From Jacaranda mimosifolia (Eukaryota; Streptophyta; Magnoliopsida; Lamiales; Bignoniaceae): a stretch of DNA of 64,000 bases. The notes under the pieces are model-generated. The model saw only the letters and a program-made list of their open reading frames with translations. It was not told the origin of the DNA and ran no database searches. The translations under genes and the position numbers were made by a program. Positions within the stretch are counted from its first letter, which is position 1; every line of letters starts with the position of its first letter. The DNA is taken from NCBI GenBank assembly GCA_018894105.1, contig CM032126.1:31036391-31100390 (forward strand), given 5' to 3'. Below are positions 60,457-64,000 of the stretch, one piece after another.

Positions 60457-60947
60457 TGTAAGAATAATTATGTTCCATGTGATATTATTAATTAGTTTAT
60501 GATTTAATATTTATAGAAATAATTAAATCTCATCGGTTATTTGTGGAAGAGTTGTAACTTATGGTTACATACCATTTAATAATGTGTAGTTACGACTATT
60601 TACATACAAAGTTATAATTGTTGATTAAGAGTTGTAATGTGGAGATGTGTTTGATGGAGACACTCTCTCATACTCTATAAATAAAGATTATGGTCCTCTC
60701 TCCACCTTATAAAATAATTGTACATTTCAGCCATCAAAATTGTGCATTAAAGAAAAGGGATTAGAGAGAGAAATCGATATCCTATTCACTCAAGAAATCA
60801 AGTGTTGGTGTCTATAAATTTTATATTCATGGAGAAAGGTACATCCACTTACTATATATGTTTATATGTGAAAAACATGAAGTTACAGATTTTTTGTGTA
60901 ATAAATTTTCGCTGATGTTTATACATTAAATATGATTAATGCTCACA
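60457..60947 (+). repeat. 3 prime LTR of copia element B
   Basis: This 491-bp LTR starts TGTAAGAATAATT and ends ATGCTCACA, and is followed by ACAAC at 60948-60952. Confidence 0.93.
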
Positions 60948-60952
60948 ACAAC

Positions 60953-61880
60953 TCCACCCAAAATTGTAAGGCCCCTATAAAATGTACAAATTTCCATTAA
61001 TTCTCATATCCCCATCACATTCGAGGCACCTTTTGAGACTTTTAAGGAACTATCTGAGCTAGTAAACTTATATCCAAAATATGGATATAAGATCATCTTC
61101 AAATCTGGAATGTGCTTCACTTTCGTCCTGATCATATGGTCATGCATCCTTATTCTCACTACTCCCTTCCTGGTAACCTTGCAAGGTGCATTAGTGCCCA
61201 AGAGAAGCACTCCATTTCCCTGCTCATAAGTAGAAACCAATCCCTAATGGTATATATATGGAATAAACATGTAGTATCCATGATCCAAACTTTGTTTGAT
61301 TTTAAACTATCAAAACTAACTAGCGCCTTGATTTTTCAAGGCACTTGACGTAATCTCGCCATCTATTGAGTACTGATCAATAATGCTTTTTGCACATTTT
61401 TTAATAAAATTATATCTCTATCATAAAATATCGTGTCTCAAAAATTAGTAAAATAGGGGCAATGAACAAATCAATAACATAGTTAAATCCTCATTATATT
61501 TCACTTCTAGATTTTCTAAATCTATAACTAGGATTTTGAATGTATTAATATGGGACTAGTCCCAGAATAGGGATATCTTCATTCATCTTATAGGAATGTA
61601 ATTACTGCTTCAACCGCAAGCAAATCTCCTTTAATTTGTTCCACAAAATTGCAGCATCCTTCTTTTTCAGAATATCATGTAGAATTTTACTCAAAAGGTG
61701 CAACTGAACTGTGCAACAGCTTTCATGTTGACTCGATCTCCTTCTTATTTAACCAAGACTAAGTTCTTTTCTTCCCTAAAATGATGCCCTCCAAATTCAT
61801 CTGTATTAATATTCCAAACATCATTGTTTTCCACAAGGGGAAACGAGTCTTTCGCTCTAACTTCTCATTCTCGTGTTTCA
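60953..61880 (-). pseudogene. Gag and protease region of copia element A
   Basis: The minus-strand piece 61240-61004 reads WFSTYE-like VSTYEQGNGVLLLGTNAPCKV, then HDHMIRTKVKHIPDLK and LKVSKGASNVM. That is the segment after the copia protease active site. Upstream, 61880-61620 keeps the gag start (KTRFPLWKTMMFGILIQ) and then KEGCCNFVEQIKG, matching UBN2-type gag, with stops. The stretch 61250-61600 is too decayed to read. This is the 5 prime half of the element whose 3 prime half lies at 49472-51966. Confidence 0.8.
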
Positions 61881-61937
61881 TAGATACCATGCTTAGGATT
61901 TGATCCGATTCTTGGAACTCCAATACCTGTTTTGGTA

Positions 61938-62129
61938 CCACAAAAATTAAAAAGTAAAATAAAAGACCAGATTAATGCGGTTCATCCAATTTGTGCTATG
62001 TCCACAAATGAGGAAGAGGTATCTTATTCTTAAATTGAAAGATGTATAATGAGGAGATTTCAGAATATCTCTCTAAGTTTCTCCCAATTAGATTCTTCTA
62101 TAGAAAAAACACTGCCAAAAAACTAAGGG
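61938..62129 (-). repeat. 5 prime LTR of copia element A, partial
   Basis: Homologous to the start of 49472-49825 (ACCACAAAAATTAAAAAGTA, GCGGTTCATCCAATT). Just inside it, TTTTGGTACCA at 61934-61944 is a decayed form of the copia primer site in reverse orientation. The outer part is lost or unrecognisable beyond the MITE at 62138. Confidence 0.6.
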
Positions 62130-62137
62130 CTTGTTTT

Positions 62138-62358
62138 AGGAGTGTAAGATGAGTTGAGCCAAAAGCCTTATGAGCTGGTTTGATTATAACTCGACTTGAG
62201 CTTGAAAAATTTGAACTTGGGCTTTATATTATATAGTAATAATTAAATTTTATTGAGCTGAGTTGAGCCGAGCTTACGAGCTCGAGCTCAAAATATTGGA
62301 CTCGAGCTTGAGCGTGAGCGCAAATTTTTTTTTGAGCTCGACTCATTTACATTCTTAT
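62138..62358. mobile_element. hAT-like MITE with GAGCTCGAGC repeats
   Basis: This 221-bp element has left end AGGAGTGTAAGATGAGTTGAGC and inverted right end ATAAGAATGTAAATGAGTCGAGC. The 8-bp flanks CTTGTTTT (62130-62137) and CTTGTTCT (62359-62366) fit a hAT duplication with one change. The interior repeats GAGCTTGAGC/GAGCTCGAGCTC words, which are self-complementary. It is a common type in plant genomes. Confidence 0.8.
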
Positions 62359-62366
62359 CTTGTTCT

Positions 62367-64000
62367 CCTACATTTTGGGAAAAAATTTTTCATCCCCCCC
62401 AAAATTTCAAAATATAGGCATGTTTTTTAATGTTTTTCTCAAAACACCACAATTTTATATCCAAAAAAATCCTCACAGTTTACCAAAAAAAAAAAAAAAA
62501 AACCTACACCCTAAAACTACACATACCCCCTCATTTTCTCACATCTTTCATATCACTCATTCATTTGTCACTCTCTCACTTTCCTCATATATATATATGT
62601 ATATATATATATGATATTTGCATATATGAAAATATTAAAATTTTACTACTTAAAAAATTCTAAAACTTATGTTTACAAATTTAATTAAACTAATTATTAA
62701 AAAAGTTAATTTAATTTACTAAATAATTTATTTACTAAATAACATATTAAATTAATTAAATAATATATTAGTTATATTTAATATTTAATATTTAATGTAT
62801 TAATTAAATATTACATTTTTATTTTATAAATAATTTAAGAAGTTTTAATTTGATAAAATAAATAAAATAATCTTCTTCAAAAAATTAATCTTCTGTAAAT
62901 ATTAGTATTCATGTGTATTTAAAAATATTATAAGAAATTTAATTATAGTGGGATACTTATTTAATAATCTATTAAGTTTAATAAATTATTATTAATACAA
63001 TTAAAGTAATTTTTGAGAAAATTAATAAAAATTAGGTAAAATTTTATTTTGATTGTTACTGAGTAATTTATTTATTAAATAATATATTAATTAAATAATG
63101 AGTTAAAGTTAATATATAACTTATTAAATTAATGAAATTTATTTATTTAATTATTTAAATAACTTATTATGTATATATTAATTATGTTTCATATTTCACT
63201 TATAATCAAATATTTTGTTTATTTATTTAATAAATAATTTAAAATGATTCAGTTTCATATAATATAAAATTATTATTTTTTTAATTTGATGAATTGTTAT
63301 TAAGTCTTTTATATATATATATGTATATATATTATTTTATTTAAATAAATAACTAAATTTTATTTATACATAAATCGTAAATAATGAATAGTTAAATAAT
63401 TATGTTTTAATTAATAAACAATAATTATTTTATAATTAATGTGCAATAATTAATTTTTTTTACATAAGTCAATATAAACAATTATAATATAATTATGATA
63501 TTAGCAATTTTTTTATAATTAAGATATAATTATACTTTGATAAATATTTAATATTTATTAGTAAATATTTTCTTACAAATAATACATCATTTGTTAGTGT
63601 TAAATTTATAAAATGTAAATTTTAAAATAAAGCACCAATTGAACTAATTACACATCATTTTATTACAACAGTATATCAATCATTACACACACACATCATC
63701 TAACTATAAATATACATACATATATAATATGTTACATAAAATAAATTATTTACACCCTACAAATCCAACAAAAAAGCAACTAATTTGACATATAAAGTAA
63801 AATTTTTCTCCTTCCAAACTATAAAGAAATAAATAATTCATTCTCAAATAATTTTCACTTTGACCAACCCCCCCCCCCCCACCACCCCCCAACCCCACAA
63901 AAAAAAAAAAAAAAAACCCTTGACACATTCTCCAAATTTTCTATGAAAAACCCGTTCATTCAAAAAAATTTCTAGAAAATGGCCAAAAACATAGGAGAAA
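62367..64000. other. Very AT-rich DNA, no gene seen
   Basis: It consists largely of A/T words with homopolymers (A18 near 62485-62502, C-rich 63867-63893, A17 near 63899-63916) and TATA microsatellites (62589-62612, 63311-63334). Frames here are low complexity. No element ends were identified. Confidence 0.5.

Larger units (their letters stand above)
54762..60947 (+). mobile_element. Ty1/copia retrotransposon B
   Basis: This 6.19-kb plus-strand element is complete in outline: 492-bp LTR, primer site, 0.8-kb leader without genes (55271-56107), gag, protease-integrase, RT-RNase H, polypurine tract, 491-bp LTR. The 5-bp flanks ACAGC (54757-54761) and ACAAC (60948-60952) are a one-mismatch target duplication. 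The integrase-before-RT order marks Ty1/copia. Hand counting gives about 27 differences between the LTRs, near 94-95% identity, so it is much younger than element A. Stops and frameshifts in gag and RT mean it cannot move by itself. Confidence 0.94.
49472..62129 (-). mobile_element. Old copia element A, split by two insertions
   Basis: Minus-strand Ty1/copia element whose parts run gag (right), protease, integrase, RT, RNase H (left), with LTR-like ends at 61938-62129 and 49472-49825. It is interrupted by a solo LTR (51972-54696) and by copia element B (54762-60947). Without those the coding order is continuous and co-linear, with the integrase zinc-binding segment spanning the insertion site. 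Numerous stops and frameshifts and an internal deletion in RT/RNase H show great age. Confidence 0.85.

Noticed and set aside
62360..62663. Lys- and Ser-rich plus-strand frames
   Set aside because: Produced by A-homopolymer and TATA microsatellite sequence; low complexity.

Overview
This window is nuclear DNA of a flowering plant, almost certainly a eudicot. It is AT-rich. It holds one intact intron-rich receptor kinase gene of a plant-specific class, and most of the rest is plant transposable elements: Ty3/gypsy, Ty1/copia, PIF/Harbinger, hAT-like MITEs and a SINE. A processed ribosomal-protein pseudogene and a mitochondrial DNA insertion add to the eukaryotic picture. The style of the Myb/SANT-like genes hints at an asterid, but I cannot fix the species. 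I see no bacterial features, CRISPR arrays or operons.

Layout. 1-9267 is AT-rich intergenic DNA with a 0.5-kb repeat present twice, a SINE with a perfect 15-bp target duplication, and a TTA-flanked MITE. 9273-20128 is a complete but decayed Ty3/gypsy element of the Tat type on the minus strand (LTRs, 5-bp ATTAT target duplication). It has a second RNase H-like domain, an antisense reading frame and an internal tandem repeat. 20882-31228 appears to be one large PIF/Harbinger element (TTA duplication, short inverted ends). It carries a broken transposase and Myb/SANT-like gene on the minus strand, and a GRF zinc-finger remnant and second Myb/SANT-like gene on the plus strand. 31229-37100 holds a copia remnant, a MITE and an RPL31 retropseudogene.

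39246-47803 is the one gene I judge functional: an 11-exon LRR receptor-like kinase of subfamily II (605 codons, all splice sites consistent). Its last intron contains mitochondrial DNA with a tRNA-Ile(CAU) and a hAT-like deletion element.

48703-62358 is a nested nest. An old minus-strand copia element has been split by a 2.7-kb solo LTR and a 6.2-kb plus-strand copia element, inserted only about 60 bp apart, with target duplications visible for both. MITEs flank it. 62367-64000 is very AT-rich with no recognisable gene.

How things work together: apart from the receptor kinase, the coding sequences are transposon genes carrying stops and frameshifts. The window is best read as a record of repeated insertion around a single conserved signalling gene. 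I did not find a convincing new multi-gene system. The most unusual items are the composite PIF/Harbinger element, the tandem repeat and antisense gene of the Tat element, the organellar tRNA in a kinase intron, and the nested insertion that splits an integrase zinc-binding motif.
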